A stretch of DNA of 64,000 nucleotides from Aureimonas glaciei (lineage in GTDB: Bacteria; Pseudomonadota; Alphaproteobacteria; Rhizobiales; Rhizobiaceae): assembly GCF_014643375.1 (NCBI RefSeq), contig NZ_BMJJ01000002.1:310345-374344 (forward strand). Reading direction: 5' to 3'. Positions within the stretch are counted from its first letter, which is position 1; each line of letters begins with the position of its first letter. Below, piece after piece: positions 1 to 8,978 of the stretch. Below the pieces are notes generated by a model. The model saw only the letters and a program-made list of their open reading frames with translations. It had not been told where the DNA came from and did not search any database. A program made the translations under genes and the position numbers.

Positions 1-623
1 GCGAGTTCCGGCGCGAGCTGGGCCTTGCCGGCGGCAGCATCCGCAAGCCGACGGGCTGGGCCGCCGACCTGCGCTTCCGTCAGAAGGCGAGCCTCGTGCG
101 CACTGCCGGCACCACCGATTTCGGCTGCGATCTCCTGGACAACGGGCAGCAGATCGCCGTCTCCGTCGCGTTTCTGGAAACCAGCGCCATGCTGGCGGAA
201 AAGTTCGCGGGGCGCGGCTGGCGGGTCGGCGAGATCAACGGCACGCAGACCGGCGAGACCAACGAGGCGGTGCGCATCGCCTTTCAGACCGGGCAGCTCG
301 ACGCCGTGGTCTTCACCGTCACCGAATCGATCTCGCTGCACCGGGGCGAGATGGAAGGCGGCGAGCGCGAGCGCTCGCTGGTGATCCACGACATGCGCCA
401 CAGCGCCATCCAGCTGCAGCAGATCGAAGGGCGCTGCCATCGCGACGGCCAGCGCGCGGTGATCTATTACACCTATGCCGAAGGAACGGTGGAGGAGAAG
501 ATCGCCGCCGTCGTCATCGGCCGCATGGTGGCGATGGACGGCATCGCCGGCGACGATACGAGCCTTCTGGGCGCCATTGCCGACACCGTTGCCGCGGCCG
601 GGGCGGCACGGGAAGCAGCCTGA
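1..623 (+). CDS. SNF2-type helicase, C-terminal part (partial, cut by window start)
   Basis: The reading frame is open from the window edge (first full codon at 3) to a stop at 621-623, about 206 residues. It contains a helicase motif VI of SNF2 type (QIEGRCHRDGQ, followed by AVIYY) and the end of a RecA-like domain 2, so it is the C-terminal lobe of an ATP-dependent SF2 DNA translocase. The N-terminal lobe with Walker A and DEAH box lies outside the window. Small SNF2 proteins of this sort often occur in prophage or plasmid regions, but nothing else phage-like follows here. Family assignment is firm; its biological role is unknown. Confidence 0.75.
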   Translation, partial: EFRRELGLAGGSIRKPTGWAADLRFRQKASLVRTAGTTDFGCDLLDNGQQIAVSVAFLETSAMLAEKFAGRGWRVGEINGTQTGETNEAVRIAFQTGQLDAVVFTVTESISLHRGEMEGGERERSLVIHDMRHSAIQLQQIEGRCHRDGQRAVIYYTYAEGTVEEKIAAVVIGRMVAMDGIAGDDTSLLGAIADTVAAAGAAREAA

Positions 624-725
624 GGCTTGCCGTGGTCCCGTGCGTCACCCTGCAGGCGGATCAGCCGGCATTCGGGCGATAATGCCGGAACGGGAAGCGG
701 AGCCGGCGGGCCGGCGGGAGGAGCG

Positions 726-971
726 CTATTCCTCGCGGAACTCGGCCGGAAGCTCGCCGTAGCGCGCCAGAATCTCCGGCTCTTCCATGACCTCGTCGGT
801 GTCGAGATCGACCGTCTGCGCCAGGGCGACGACGCCGGCCATGCGCGGCGCATCGCGTTCGGCGCGCGCGGCGGCCTCGTCGGCGGTCTTGAATTCCATC
901 GCGCGGCCGGCGACGAGCTTGCCGCCCATCCGCTCGAACTGCTGCACGATATAGAGGGTTCTTTCCGCCAT
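726..971 (-). CDS. Conserved hypothetical protein, 81 aa
   Basis: A short reading frame starting MAERTLYIVQQFE and ending in an acidic tail (PAEFREE). The start is the ATG at 971, just downstream of a strong terminator of the upstream cold-shock gene, so it probably needs its own promoter in a tight space or depends on read-through. No signal peptide or membrane segment is visible; the middle is Ala/Glu-rich and probably helical. I do not recognise a named family. Codon use looks coding (GC-rich third positions in this frame). Confidence 0.6.
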   Translation of the reverse strand: MAERTLYIVQQFERMGGKLVAGRAMEFKTADEAAARAERDAPRMAGVVALAQTVDLDTDEVMEEPEILARYGELPAEFREE

Positions 972-983
972 CGCCGTCCCCAA

Positions 984-1011
984 ACAAAAATGGCCCCGCC
1001 GAAGCGGGGCC
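984..1011 (-). terminator. Rho-independent terminator of the cold-shock gene
   Basis: An 8-bp perfect GC stem (GGCCCCGC/GCGGGGCC at 992-999 and 1004-1011) with a 4-base loop is followed on the minus strand by a run of five T (985-990 read in reverse). It lies 24 bases past the stop of the cold-shock gene. Confidence 0.85.
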
Positions 1012-1035
1012 ACATCAGTCACGAAACCTGAAAGA

Positions 1036-1248
1036 TCAGGCTTCCTGAATGTTGACGGCCTTCGGGCCCTTGCCGCGCGGGTCGGCTTCGGAGTCAAACG
1101 ACACCTTCTGGTTGTCGGAGAGACGGGAAAGACCCGAACGCTCGACATCCGAGATGTGGACGAAAACGTCCGCGCCGCCATTGTCCGGCGAAATAAAGCC
1201 GAAGCCCTTGTCCGCGTTGAAGAACTTTACTGTGCCAGTCTGGGCCAT
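1036..1248 (-). CDS. Cold-shock protein, CspA family
   Basis: 70 residues starting MAQTGTVKFFNADKGFGFI, a single cold-shock domain with both RNA-binding motifs (KGFGFI and DVFVHI). Proteins of this family bind single-stranded RNA/DNA and melt RNA structure. The ATG at 1248 is chosen because AGGA lies 9 bases upstream; a TTG three codons earlier is too close to that site. A strong terminator follows directly. A second member of the family is at 14876-15088, with about 60% identity by eye. Confidence 0.93.
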   Translation of the reverse strand: MAQTGTVKFFNADKGFGFISPDNGGADVFVHISDVERSGLSRLSDNQKVSFDSEADPRGKGPKAVNIQEA

Positions 1249-1417
1249 GTCACTCAATCCTATAGAAATCCGGGCACCGCTTTGCGGTGCGGGGACCGCG
1301 AAAGATCACGATCCGTGACCTGTCGTAACACGTTTTTGGCCGGAGTCCCAACCCATCGTGATTTTTGTTCAAATCTTCACACTCGGCGCGGCGGTGGCGA
1401 AGCGCCGAAGGGCTGGG

Positions 1418-1882
1418 CTACAGCGCGCCGGCTTCGCGGCAGTCGCCGTAGACGTCGACCGAATCGGCATTGCCGCCGGCCAGGCGCCGCGGCACGAAGG
1501 AAAGACCGCCGCCGGGTGCGTCGAAACTGCCGGTCCCGTCGAAAAGGGTCATGCCGGATTGGCGGCCATCCGGCTTGCGGATGCTGACGAGGCCGCAAAC
1601 GATGAGGTTGCCGGAGGATGTTCGGCGGGCGGTCACCGGTCCGAACTGGACGGTTCGTCCGTCGCGAAAGGCGCCGGAAAACGCGGTCTTGATGGTGGCG
1701 AGCTCGTCGGGCCTCAACGCATAGGGCGTCGTCGGCTGGCTGGTGTCCGTCTCCCGGTAGCGGAACATCTCGTCGAGCCGCGGCAGCGACGTGCCCGACA
1801 GGTCGATCGTCGGGATGCGCATCGACGTGCAGGCACCGAGGCCGCAAACGACGCCGGCAAGGAGGAGAAGGCGAGTCCGCAT
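1418..1882 (-). CDS. Putative lipoprotein, 154 aa
   Basis: Starts MRTRLLLLAGVVCGLGACTSM, a short lipoprotein signal with lipobox LGAC, so the mature protein would begin with an acylated Cys at about residue 19. The rest has a small globular domain with a conserved-looking segment NLIVCGLVSIRKPDG and a possible disulfide near the end (CGL...DCREAG). It is probably an envelope lipoprotein of unknown function. The start was chosen for the signal peptide; the longer open frame upstream has no coding character. It is divergent from the TrmH gene. Confidence 0.75.
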   Translation of the reverse strand: MRTRLLLLAGVVCGLGACTSMRIPTIDLSGTSLPRLDEMFRYRETDTSQPTTPYALRPDELATIKTAFSGAFRDGRTVQFGPVTARRTSSGNLIVCGLVSIRKPDGRQSGMTLFDGTGSFDAPGGGLSFVPRRLAGGNADSVDVYGDCREAGAL

Positions 1883-2057
1883 CCCTCTTGGTTGTGGGCA
1901 AACGCCCGAAAAGGCAAGAAGAAATGCCGATTGCCGCGGACACGTTGCAAATATGGCGTTATCCCCCGCGTGATGGCGCGACCAAGAGCCCGGGCCGTTC
2001 TCGTGGTCCGCGGTTGCGGGTGCCGGGGCGAGGCATCGGGCACCAGGCGGAGAGACG

Positions 2058-2882
2058 ATGACCAGCACCGAGATCCCGATCCGGATCCACGACCTCGAGG
2101 ACAGCCGTATCGACGCCTACCGCGACGTGCGCGAGCGCGACCTCGTCGGCCGAAAGGGTTTCATCGCGGAGGGGCGGGTGGTGATCGAGCCTCTGCTGGC
2201 CTCGCGGCGGTTTCGGCCGCTGAGCCTCCTCGTCCTGGAGAACCGCCTCGCCGGTCTCGCGCCCCTCCTGGCGCGGGTGCCCGCCGGCGTGCCGACCTAC
2301 CTGGCCGACCGCGCGACCTTCGACGGCATTGCGGGTTTTTCCGTGCATCGCGGGCTTCTGGCGCATGGCGAGGCGCTGGCCGATCCGGATGAAGCGCTGC
2401 GCCTGCCGGCCATCGCGGCCGCCGGCGGCACCGTCGTCGTCGCCGTGGGCATCGCCAACCACGACAATATCGGGGCGATTTTCCGCAACGCCGCGGCTTT
2501 CGGCGCCGATGCCGTCCTGATAGACGAAACCAGCTGCGACCCGCTCTATCGCAAGGCGATCCGGGTGTCGGCCGGCAGCGTCTTCACCGTGCCCTACGAG
2601 CGCGTCGGCGCGGCCGACGATGCGCTCGCGCGCCTCTTGGATGCCGGCTTCCGCTGCCTGGCCTTGTCGCCGGGCGCGGCGGCGGGTCTGGCGCCGCTCG
2701 ATCAGCCGGGGCCGGCCGCGCTCTTCCTCGGGGCCGAAGGGCCGGGCCTGCCGGCCGAACTGGCGGCGCGGATGTCGGCCATCCGGATCCCCATGGTGCC
2801 GGGCTTCGACAGCATCAACGTCGCCACGGCCGCCGCCGTGGCGCTGCACCGGCTCTATTCGCGCCGGCCGCCCGCCGACTGA
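2058..2882 (+). CDS. RNA 2'-O-methyltransferase, TrmH/SpoU family
   Basis: 274 residues with the three SPOUT motifs in order: motif 1 around NIGAIFRNAAAFGADAV (Asn and catalytic Arg), motif 2 LFLGAEGPGL, and motif 3 PMVPGFDSINVATAAAVAL. The deep trefoil knot binds SAM at motifs 2 and 3. The N-terminal 100 residues (starting ..DSRIDAYRDVRERDL) resemble the substrate-binding extension of rRNA ribose methylases rather than the short TrmL, so the target may be rRNA or tRNA; it cannot be told from sequence alone. The 3' end overlaps the converging coiled-coil gene by 28 bases. Confidence 0.9.
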   Translation: MTSTEIPIRIHDLEDSRIDAYRDVRERDLVGRKGFIAEGRVVIEPLLASRRFRPLSLLVLENRLAGLAPLLARVPAGVPTYLADRATFDGIAGFSVHRGLLAHGEALADPDEALRLPAIAAAGGTVVVAVGIANHDNIGAIFRNAAAFGADAVLIDETSCDPLYRKAIRVSAGSVFTVPYERVGAADDALARLLDAGFRCLALSPGAAAGLAPLDQPGPAALFLGAEGPGLPAELAARMSAIRIPMVPGFDSINVATAAAVALHRLYSRRPPAD

Positions 2883-4114
2883 GGGCGCTGGGCGCCCGGA
2901 CTCTTGTTGGGCTCGGCCATGGCCATCCGTCGCACCCGCTCGGCCAGGCTCGGCGCCTTGCCATCCTCGGGACCCGCCGCTGTGCCGCCCTCGTCGGACG
3001 CAGCGTAAAGGGCGCGGTTGATGGCGGCCGATTGCGGTCCCTCGGCCGCCGTGCTCATCCGGATCACCCGCGCCGCGATCTCCGAAACGCGATCGCGGAT
3101 CTCGGACCGCGACGTCTCGGCAGCCGGGGCGGTTTCGGCATTGCGGGCGAGGGCCGCGCGCAGGCGCTTGCTGGCGCTGAGGATGCCGGCCTCGTCCTCC
3201 GCTGCCGATGGCGCGATCGACGCTGCCACTGGCGCAGCTGACGCGGCTGGCGCGACGGCCGGTTTCGGCGCGGCCAATTCCGCGGCCGGCGACGGCTCCG
3301 GTTCACCCACGCTTGTCACGGGGGAGGGGACCGCGGCGAGGGTCGGCGAGGCCGGGTCGAGGACGGCCGCCGCCTGCCAGGAGGGCGACAGGCGCGCAAT
3401 CTCGGTGTCGCGCTCGGCAAGGCTCGTCAACAGGCCGGCGATTCGCTCGTTGAGCTGCGCCAGGGCCGTCTTGTCGTGGGCCACGGTGCGCTCCAGTCCG
3501 GCCGCTTCGCCGCGCAGTCGCTCGATCGTCGTCTGCTGCTCGCGGGCGAAACGCTCGGCGACCCGCTGCGCGTCGGCGAGCCGGTCGAGCTTGGCTTCGG
3601 TCGCCACTAGCTGGATCTTGCGCTCCTCGGCAATCTCGCCGAGATCCTCGAAGCGTTGGGCCAGGGCCGCCAGTTCCTGGCCCCTCAGTTCCGCTTCCCG
3701 CCGCGTCGCCGCCAGGGATTTCGACAGCGCCTGGTTTTCCTCGTCCCGGCGCGCCACCGCCGCGGTCAGCTGGGTGATCTCCGCCGCCCGATCCTCGGCG
3801 AGCTCCAGAAGCTCCCGGTTCCGCTTCAGGATCGCGACGTTCTCGACCGTGCTGCGACCGAGCTGGGCCTGGACCCTGACCGTCTTTTCTCGGGTCTCGG
3901 CGACAAGGATCTCATGCTGGCGGACGGTGAGCGCAGCAGCGGCGCGCACGGTGTCGAACTCGGCGCGAATTTCGTTGGCCGAGACGGGAATCGTCGCCTC
4001 GTAGTCGCGGCGGGCGAGGCTCTGCGCCTTGCGCCAGACGAGCGGACCGACGAGCAGCATGATCAGGGTCGTCAGGAAGACACCCAGAAGGAAGGTCAGG
4101 CCGGTCGCGATCAT
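2855..4114 (-). CDS. Membrane-anchored coiled-coil protein, 419 aa
   Basis: One N-terminal membrane helix (residues 3-26, GLTFLLGVFLTTLIMLLVG) is followed by a long charged helical region (about 50-250) rich in Glu, Arg, Ala and Leu that should form a coiled coil. An Ala/Pro-rich, probably disordered stretch (about 255-320) and a short C-terminal helical part follow. It may be a structural or scaffold protein of the inner membrane with the coil in the cytoplasm. I recognise the layout as one found in many Hyphomicrobiales genomes but know no function. Its end overlaps the converging TrmH gene. Confidence 0.8.
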   Translation of the reverse strand: MIATGLTFLLGVFLTTLIMLLVGPLVWRKAQSLARRDYEATIPVSANEIRAEFDTVRAAAALTVRQHEILVAETREKTVRVQAQLGRSTVENVAILKRNRELLELAEDRAAEITQLTAAVARRDEENQALSKSLAATRREAELRGQELAALAQRFEDLGEIAEERKIQLVATEAKLDRLADAQRVAERFAREQQTTIERLRGEAAGLERTVAHDKTALAQLNERIAGLLTSLAERDTEIARLSPSWQAAAVLDPASPTLAAVPSPVTSVGEPEPSPAAELAAPKPAVAPAASAAPVAASIAPSAAEDEAGILSASKRLRAALARNAETAPAAETSRSEIRDRVSEIAARVIRMSTAAEGPQSAAINRALYAASDEGGTAAGPEDGKAPSLAERVRRMAMAEPNKSPGAQRPQSAGGRRE

Positions 4115-4268
4115 GGAAATCCTGCAGAAGCTTGGGCTGGTTCATCCGATCCGCCCGGATCGGCGCTCAGCGTCTTCACCCTAGCCCAGCTTTCGCCGCG
4201 GGGCCATCGCATCGCTGCCGGCCATCCCGGGTCCGGAAAACCCTGCGGCCCCAAACCTCTGCTTCGGC

Positions 4269-4850
4269 TCAGAAAGGATTCCAGGTCGGCATCGGGGTGA
4301 TCTTGAGATAGCCGATATTGATGCCGAGCCGCGCGCCGAGACCGGTCTTCACCGGGACGATCTTGATGTTGTCGCGCGTCAGCAGCGTCATGCCGACCCC
4401 GCCGACGAGATAGGCCGAGCCGGTCACGCCGCCGAAGCGGCCATAGACCGATTCCACCGAGGGCAGGTCGTAGATGAGCATCATCGTCCGGGCACCGTCG
4501 CCCCCGGCATCGAAGCCGAAGGAGGGGCCCTGCCAGAACAGCCGGTGCTCGCCGGCATTCTTGGTGAACAGCGTGCCTTCGCCGAAGCGCAAGCCACCGA
4601 TGAAGGCGCCCGACGCCTCCTCGCCGAGAATATAGCCGTTGGGCAGGCCATGCTCCTGGAAGGCCTTCTCGACGAGGGTGGCGAGACCGCCCGAGGTGGA
4701 GCCGAAGAAGCCGTGACCCTGGGCGATGATCTCGTCCATGGTGTAGCCATTCTGCTGCGCCGAAGCCGGTGCGGCCAGCGCCACCATGGAGGCGAAGGCC
4801 GCCACGGCCACGATCGTCATGCGGCGAAGTGCGTCGAACAGGCTCGGCAT
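4269..4850 (-). CDS. eipA: Envelope integrity protein EipA-like (DUF1134)
   Basis: 193 residues. The ATG at 4850 is preceded by AAGGGA and gives a Sec signal peptide ending near ASAQQ (about residue 32). The mature part has the DUF1134 pattern of Gly-rich beta strands (FFGSTSGGLA, GPSFGFDAGGDGARTMMLIYDLP, GRFGGVTGSAYLVGGVG). In Brucella the homologue EipA is a small periplasmic beta-barrel protein needed for cell-envelope integrity, and its transcription is controlled by the cell-cycle regulator CtrA; here the gene sits close to the ctrA cluster. The assignment is by recognised motif pattern. Confidence 0.85.
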   Translation of the reverse strand: MPSLFDALRRMTIVAVAAFASMVALAAPASAQQNGYTMDEIIAQGHGFFGSTSGGLATLVEKAFQEHGLPNGYILGEEASGAFIGGLRFGEGTLFTKNAGEHRLFWQGPSFGFDAGGDGARTMMLIYDLPSVESVYGRFGGVTGSAYLVGGVGMTLLTRDNIKIVPVKTGLGARLGINIGYLKITPMPTWNPF

Positions 4851-5099
4851 GTCGTTCCCTTTCGGTCGGATATCGCGCGCCGCGCGCCCACATCCGGCAA
4901 GGACCGGGCAGCGACGGATGCAGGGCAATAGAGCAGAATATGCTTTTCAAATGCCTAACGGCCTGCGCGGCGCCCGGCCCGCGGCCGCTGCCCTGCGGTT
5001 GACTGGCGGCGGCCGCGGACTCATTCTCGCAGCATCATCGGGACGCTCGATTCGCCGCGCATCCCGCGCCAAGGCACCAGCTTTTCGAATGGAATCAGG

Positions 5100-5777
5100 A
5101 TGACGGACCTTCCCCACGTGTCGGCACCCGATCTTGCGGCGCTCCTCGCCAGCAAGCTCTGCCACGACATCATCTCGCCGGTCGGTGCGGTGCAGAGTGG
5201 GTTGGAACTGCTCGACGAGATGCCGGGCGACGAGGAGTCGATGGCGCTGGTGCGCAGCTCGACCAAGAGCGCGGTGGTCAAGCTGCAGTTCGCCCGCATC
5301 GCCTACGGCGCCTCGGGATCGTCGACCGCGCAGATCGATCTCGGCGATGCCCGCCAGGTGGCGGAAGGACTGATGACCTTCGAACGGGCGAATCTCAGCT
5401 GGTCGGGCGAGCGCGCCTATGTCGCCAAGAACATCGCCAAGCTGATCCTCAACCTGGTCGTCGTGGCGAATGCCTCGGTGCCGCGCGGGCGCGAAGTGCA
5501 GGTCGAGGTCGAGCAACTGGAGCCGCATCTGAAGCTGACCGTGCGGGCGATCGGCACGCCGCTGCGGGTGCCGGCGAAGTTTCGCGCGCTGCTGGCGGGC
5601 GAGGCCGGCGCCGAGGCGGTCGATGCCCATGGCGTGCAGCCCTATTACACGCTCCTCCTGGCCCGGGAACTCGGGCTCGACGTCCATCTGGAGCTGTCCG
5701 AGGATCGCGCGGTGTTCACGGTCCAGCCTCTGGCCGAGGCGCCGCTGCCGGTGGAAAGCCCCGGCATCGAGGCGTGA
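5100..5777 (+). CDS. chpT: ChpT-like histidine phosphotransferase
   Basis: 225 residues. The phospho-accepting motif is at His22 (LLASKLCHDIISPVGAV), followed by a helical hairpin dimerisation domain and a degenerate Bergerat-like domain (to about 205), the layout of ChpT. In Caulobacter and Brucella ChpT passes phosphate from the CckA kinase to CtrA and CpdR. Its partner CtrA is encoded 1.3 kb away and converges on it. GGA lies 6 bases before the ATG at 5100. The gene directly downstream encodes a receiver protein that lacks its Asp. Confidence 0.92.
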   Translation: MTDLPHVSAPDLAALLASKLCHDIISPVGAVQSGLELLDEMPGDEESMALVRSSTKSAVVKLQFARIAYGASGSSTAQIDLGDARQVAEGLMTFERANLSWSGERAYVAKNIAKLILNLVVVANASVPRGREVQVEVEQLEPHLKLTVRAIGTPLRVPAKFRALLAGEAGAEAVDAHGVQPYYTLLLARELGLDVHLELSEDRAVFTVQPLAEAPLPVESPGIEA

Positions 5778-5909
5778 GCCGCGACGCCGCGATTTTCACT
5801 CAATCTTTTCCGTGATTATCAACCAGAGCGAAAACTTGCAGGTGTAGCGTCCGGGCATCGAAGCTGACTTCCCCTCGGGGTTTTTCAGCCGCCCTGCACG
5901 GAGACGCCG

Positions 5910-6284
5910 ATGCAAACCTGTCTGATCGTCGATGAGTCCAATGTCATCCGCAAGGTCGCCGGACGCATCCTCTTCCAGCTCTCCTTCACCGTCGAGAACG
6001 CCGCGACCGGGGCCGAAGCCCTGGAACTGGCGGCGGTGGGCGATGTCCCGGATCTCGTGATCGTCGCGTCGACGCTGCCCGACATGCCGGCGGAAGACGT
6101 CGTCCGGGCGCTGCGCAAGCGCCCCGGCGGCAAGGAGGCGATCATCCTCGCCTCGCTGGTCGAGGCCAATCTCGGCACGATGACGCGGCTGAAGCGGGCG
6201 GGGGCGACGGGCTTCGTGTTCAAACCCTTCGATCGCGACGCGATGACGCGGTGGATCAGCCCCTATATCAGCGCCGCCGCCTGA
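5910..6284 (+). CDS. Single-domain response-regulator-like protein without phospho-acceptor Asp
   Basis: 124 residues, a CheY-like receiver fold without output domain. The acidic pocket (Asp8-Glu9), a Ser at the Thr/Ser position (82) and the Lys of FKPFD (105) are kept. At the phospho-acceptor place the sequence reads DLVIVASTLPDM, with Ala53 where Asp is expected (codon GCG). It should therefore not be phosphorylated by the usual route. It follows chpT by 132 bases on the same strand and may be cotranscribed. Homologues next to chpT in relatives, as I remember them, keep the Asp, so this looks like loss. It could act as a phosphorylation-independent partner of ChpT or CckA, or be decaying. 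Confidence 0.85.
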   Translation: MQTCLIVDESNVIRKVAGRILFQLSFTVENAATGAEALELAAVGDVPDLVIVASTLPDMPAEDVVRALRKRPGGKEAIILASLVEANLGTMTRLKRAGATGFVFKPFDRDAMTRWISPYISAAA

Positions 6285-6317
6285 CCGCTCTGCCGCCGCC
6301 GGACCGAAGCCCGATGC

Positions 6318-6356
6318 AAAAAGGAGACCCGCGCCGCAGCGCAGGTCTCCTTTTCT
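6318..6356. terminator. Bidirectional terminator between the receiver gene and ctrA
   Basis: The stem GGAGACC-c-GCGC / GCGC-a-GGTCTCC (6323-6350, loop CGCA) is flanked by five A on the left and four T on the right, so it can stop transcripts from both converging genes. Confidence 0.85.
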
Positions 6357-6411
6357 AAGCGATTCGTGCCGTGGCGTGCGTCGAGCGGGAGTTTTCCTGC
6401 TCGGGACGGGG

Positions 6412-7107
<696 letters not shown>

Positions 7108-7196
7108 CAAAATATCCCTTCCGCAGAACTCGCCCGTGACCGATGCCCGGCAGGTTCCTGGTTCGTCGTGTGTCCGTGCCTAAAACTTGCCACGGA

Positions 7197-7204
7197 ATGG
7201 TTAA
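7197..7204 (-). promoter_or_regulatory. CtrA half-site TTAACCAT upstream of ctrA
   Basis: The minus strand reads TTAACCAT (ATGGTTAA on plus), an exact match to the 8-base CtrA motif described in Caulobacter. It lies 90 bases upstream of the ctrA start, a suitable place for autoregulation. A single 8-mer can occur by chance, but it is rare in such GC-rich DNA. Confidence 0.5.
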
Positions 7205-7321
7205 CAAAAACTCTTGGCTGGACCGGCGATATGCCGGCTGTTTGTCGGGCCCGAGATTGAATTCCCGTCTGGTAACCTCCTCCGGACGAACGGACGGAAG
7301 CGGACCATCTGGGGGTTTCGA

Positions 7322-7336
7322 TTTACCGTGCCTTAA
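7322..7336 (+). promoter_or_regulatory. CtrA-like box TTTA-N7-TTAA
   Basis: Seven of eight bases match the TTAA-N7-TTAA CtrA consensus. It lies in the divergent ctrA/fliJ region, 135 bases before the fliJ start. Further TTAA half-sites follow at 7353-7356 and 7377-7380. Confidence 0.4.
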
Positions 7337-7470
7337 AACCTCGTCCCTATGATTAACGGTGCGCGTAAACAGATCGTTAAAGGCATAGTCTGTGAGGCTT
7401 GCCTGAAACCACCCACTCGCGCCTCCGGAAAGGTTGCCGCCAAGGCTGCCTGATGATCAAGGATGACGGA

Positions 7471-7827
7471 ATGAAGCGGGACAACCTCGTGCGCTTGACG
7501 CGCTTCAAAGTGAACGAGAAGCGTCGCCAGGTCGAACAGCTGGAATTGATGATGGGCGAATTCGCCCGCATGGCCGGGGATCTCGACGCTCAGATCGGCA
7601 ACGAGGAGAAAAAGGCGGGGATCACCGACATCGCCCATTTCGCCTATCCGACCTTCGCCAAGGCGGCACGCGCCCGGCGCGACAATCTGATGAACTCGGT
7701 GAAGGATCTGAAGGTCCAGCTCGGCGCCGCCCGCATCGCCCATGAAGAGGCCGAGGCCGAACTGGTGCATGCGGAAAAGCTCGAACAGCGCGACGAGGCC
7801 GAGGATCGCCGTCTCGCCAACGGCTGA
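7471..7827 (+). CDS. fliJ: FliJ-type flagellar export protein
   Basis: 118 residues, almost entirely one charged helical hairpin (KRFKVNEKRRQVEQLE..., then ARAARRDNLMNSVKDLK), the coiled-coil layout of FliJ, which works with the FliI ATPase in flagellar export. It is shorter than the enterobacterial protein (about 147 residues) but typical of Hyphomicrobiales. The start MKRDNLVRL at 7471 is preceded by AAGG at 8 bases; an ATG six codons earlier (7453) is possible. It stands alone, with no fliI in the window, divergent from ctrA, and probably shares CtrA control. Confidence 0.8.
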   Translation: MKRDNLVRLTRFKVNEKRRQVEQLELMMGEFARMAGDLDAQIGNEEKKAGITDIAHFAYPTFAKAARARRDNLMNSVKDLKVQLGAARIAHEEAEAELVHAEKLEQRDEAEDRRLANG

Positions 7828-8338
7828 CCGGGCGCCGGCGCGCCGCATCCCACCGCAGCACCCGGTGTCTTGCGGTGACGAGCGGCGGTCGGCGACACGG
7901 ATCGCCGGACATGTTGACCGGCCAGGATAAGGCGGCCGGCGGCCGCCGCGCGCAGATCGCCTCCCGATAAGAGAGAGCGATCAGCCCTTGGTGGTGGCCG
8001 TGCCACGACTCTGAAGCGGCATTGACGGGGAGGGCCCCGGCGGCATGCCGTCCGGGCCTCTCGCCGCTCTCGGCGTCGCTCGCCGTCGACCCCTGCCGCC
8101 ATGCGGCCGGTCCGGCACGTCGCGTCTGCTTGGCGTCTTTCTCTCTCGCGACCGCCGATCCGCCTGTTCCGGGCGCCGCCACCCGTTTTTCGCCGATTTG
8201 AGGCGTGAACGATGGCGTGGCGCTGGCGCAGGACGCGCTGAACCCGGCGAGCATCCGCCGGCCGATAGCGACGCCCGGAATCGGATCACTCCTGCCCGTG
8301 CAGATCCTTCCCCTTCTTGCGACCTGATCTCGGCGCGC
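7828..8338. other. Intergenic stretch without a supported gene
   Basis: About 510 bases between fliJ and the sciP terminator. Open frames exist on both strands but are Arg/Pro-rich shadows of GC-rich DNA with no start signal or family resemblance. No clear terminator for fliJ and no repeat was seen. Confidence 0.5.
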
Positions 8339-8361
8339 AAAAAAGCCGGCTTGCGCCGGCT
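8339..8361 (-). terminator. Rho-independent terminator of sciP
   Basis: The stem AGCCGGC/GCCGGCT (8344-8350 and 8355-8361, loop TTGC) is followed on the minus strand by six T. It lies 28 bases past the sciP stop. Confidence 0.88.
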
Positions 8362-8388
8362 GATTTGTCCTGGGGGCGAGGGTCGTCC

Positions 8389-8682
8389 CTAGTGGTGCAT
8401 ATCGATTTTCTTGCGGTATTCCTGCAACTGCGTGGTGCGCAGGCCGGCCAGACCGTGACTGTCGATCGATACCTGCCAGGAGAGGAATTCCTCCACCGTC
8501 AGGGTGTAGCGCGAACATGCTTCGTCGAGGCTCAACAGGCCCCCGCGAACCGCCGCGACGACCTCCGCCTTGCGGCGGATGACCCAGCGGCGGGTGTTCG
8601 ATGGCGGAAGATCGGCAATCGTCAGTGGGCTTCCGTCGGGGCCGATGACGTACTTTACTCGTGGTCTAACCTGATCGGTCAT
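8389..8682 (-). CDS. sciP: SciP-like CtrA inhibitor (DUF1153)
   Basis: 97 residues with the DUF1153 signature: KYVIGPDGSPLTIADLPP, NTRRWVIRRKAEVVAAVRGG, then a helix-turn-helix (SLDEACSRYTLTVEEFLSW). In Caulobacter SciP binds CtrA and blocks its recruitment of RNA polymerase in G1. The length and motifs match the family throughout. It is divergent from mnmA; a CtrA-type box lies 56-70 bases upstream of its start, in line with the known CtrA-SciP feedback loop. The gene ends at a strong terminator. Confidence 0.93.
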   Translation of the reverse strand: MTDQVRPRVKYVIGPDGSPLTIADLPPSNTRRWVIRRKAEVVAAVRGGLLSLDEACSRYTLTVEEFLSWQVSIDSHGLAGLRTTQLQEYRKKIDMHH

Positions 8683-8737
8683 TGTACTCTCTACTAATGC
8701 TCAAGACCTAATCGCCCCCGAACTTAGCGCGGCGCTT

Positions 8738-8752
8738 TTAAAATTCCGCTAA
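8738..8752. promoter_or_regulatory. CtrA-like box TTAA-N7-CTAA upstream of sciP
   Basis: Seven of eight bases match the TTAA-N7-TTAA consensus (TTAG-N7-TTAA on the sciP strand). It is centred about 63 bases upstream of the sciP start codon, where a CtrA-activated -35 region would be expected. Confidence 0.5.
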
Positions 8753-8978
8753 ACCCACTGTAATCATTTGATAAGATGTGGAGACGCCGGGCCGGCACCG
8801 TGTTTCGCCCCAAGCTCCGCTCTGCTTGCCGCAATTCCCTCGGGATTCCAGCACATTGACGCGATGGGGCGGAGCCGGTGCCGCCGCTTTTTCCGGTGCG
8901 TTGGCATCGGCGCCGACAGGCGCTAAACCCTGCCGAAGACTTATTTTGCCTGTCGGACCCGGCAGAGGAGACCCCGCC

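Noticed and set aside
1-623. Prophage remnant at the left edge, suggested by the SNF2 helicase
   Set aside because: Only the helicase end is visible and the following genes are ordinary chromosomal genes; no integrase, terminase or attachment site is seen.
1249-1257. TTG start giving the first cold-shock protein three extra residues
   Set aside because: The ribosome site AGGA would touch the TTG, whereas it stands 9 bases before the ATG at 1248; family proteins begin at that Met.
7828-8338. Possible small genes in the fliJ-sciP gap
   Set aside because: Frames of 60-120 codons on both strands have Arg/Pro-rich shadow composition and no ribosome site or recognisable motif.
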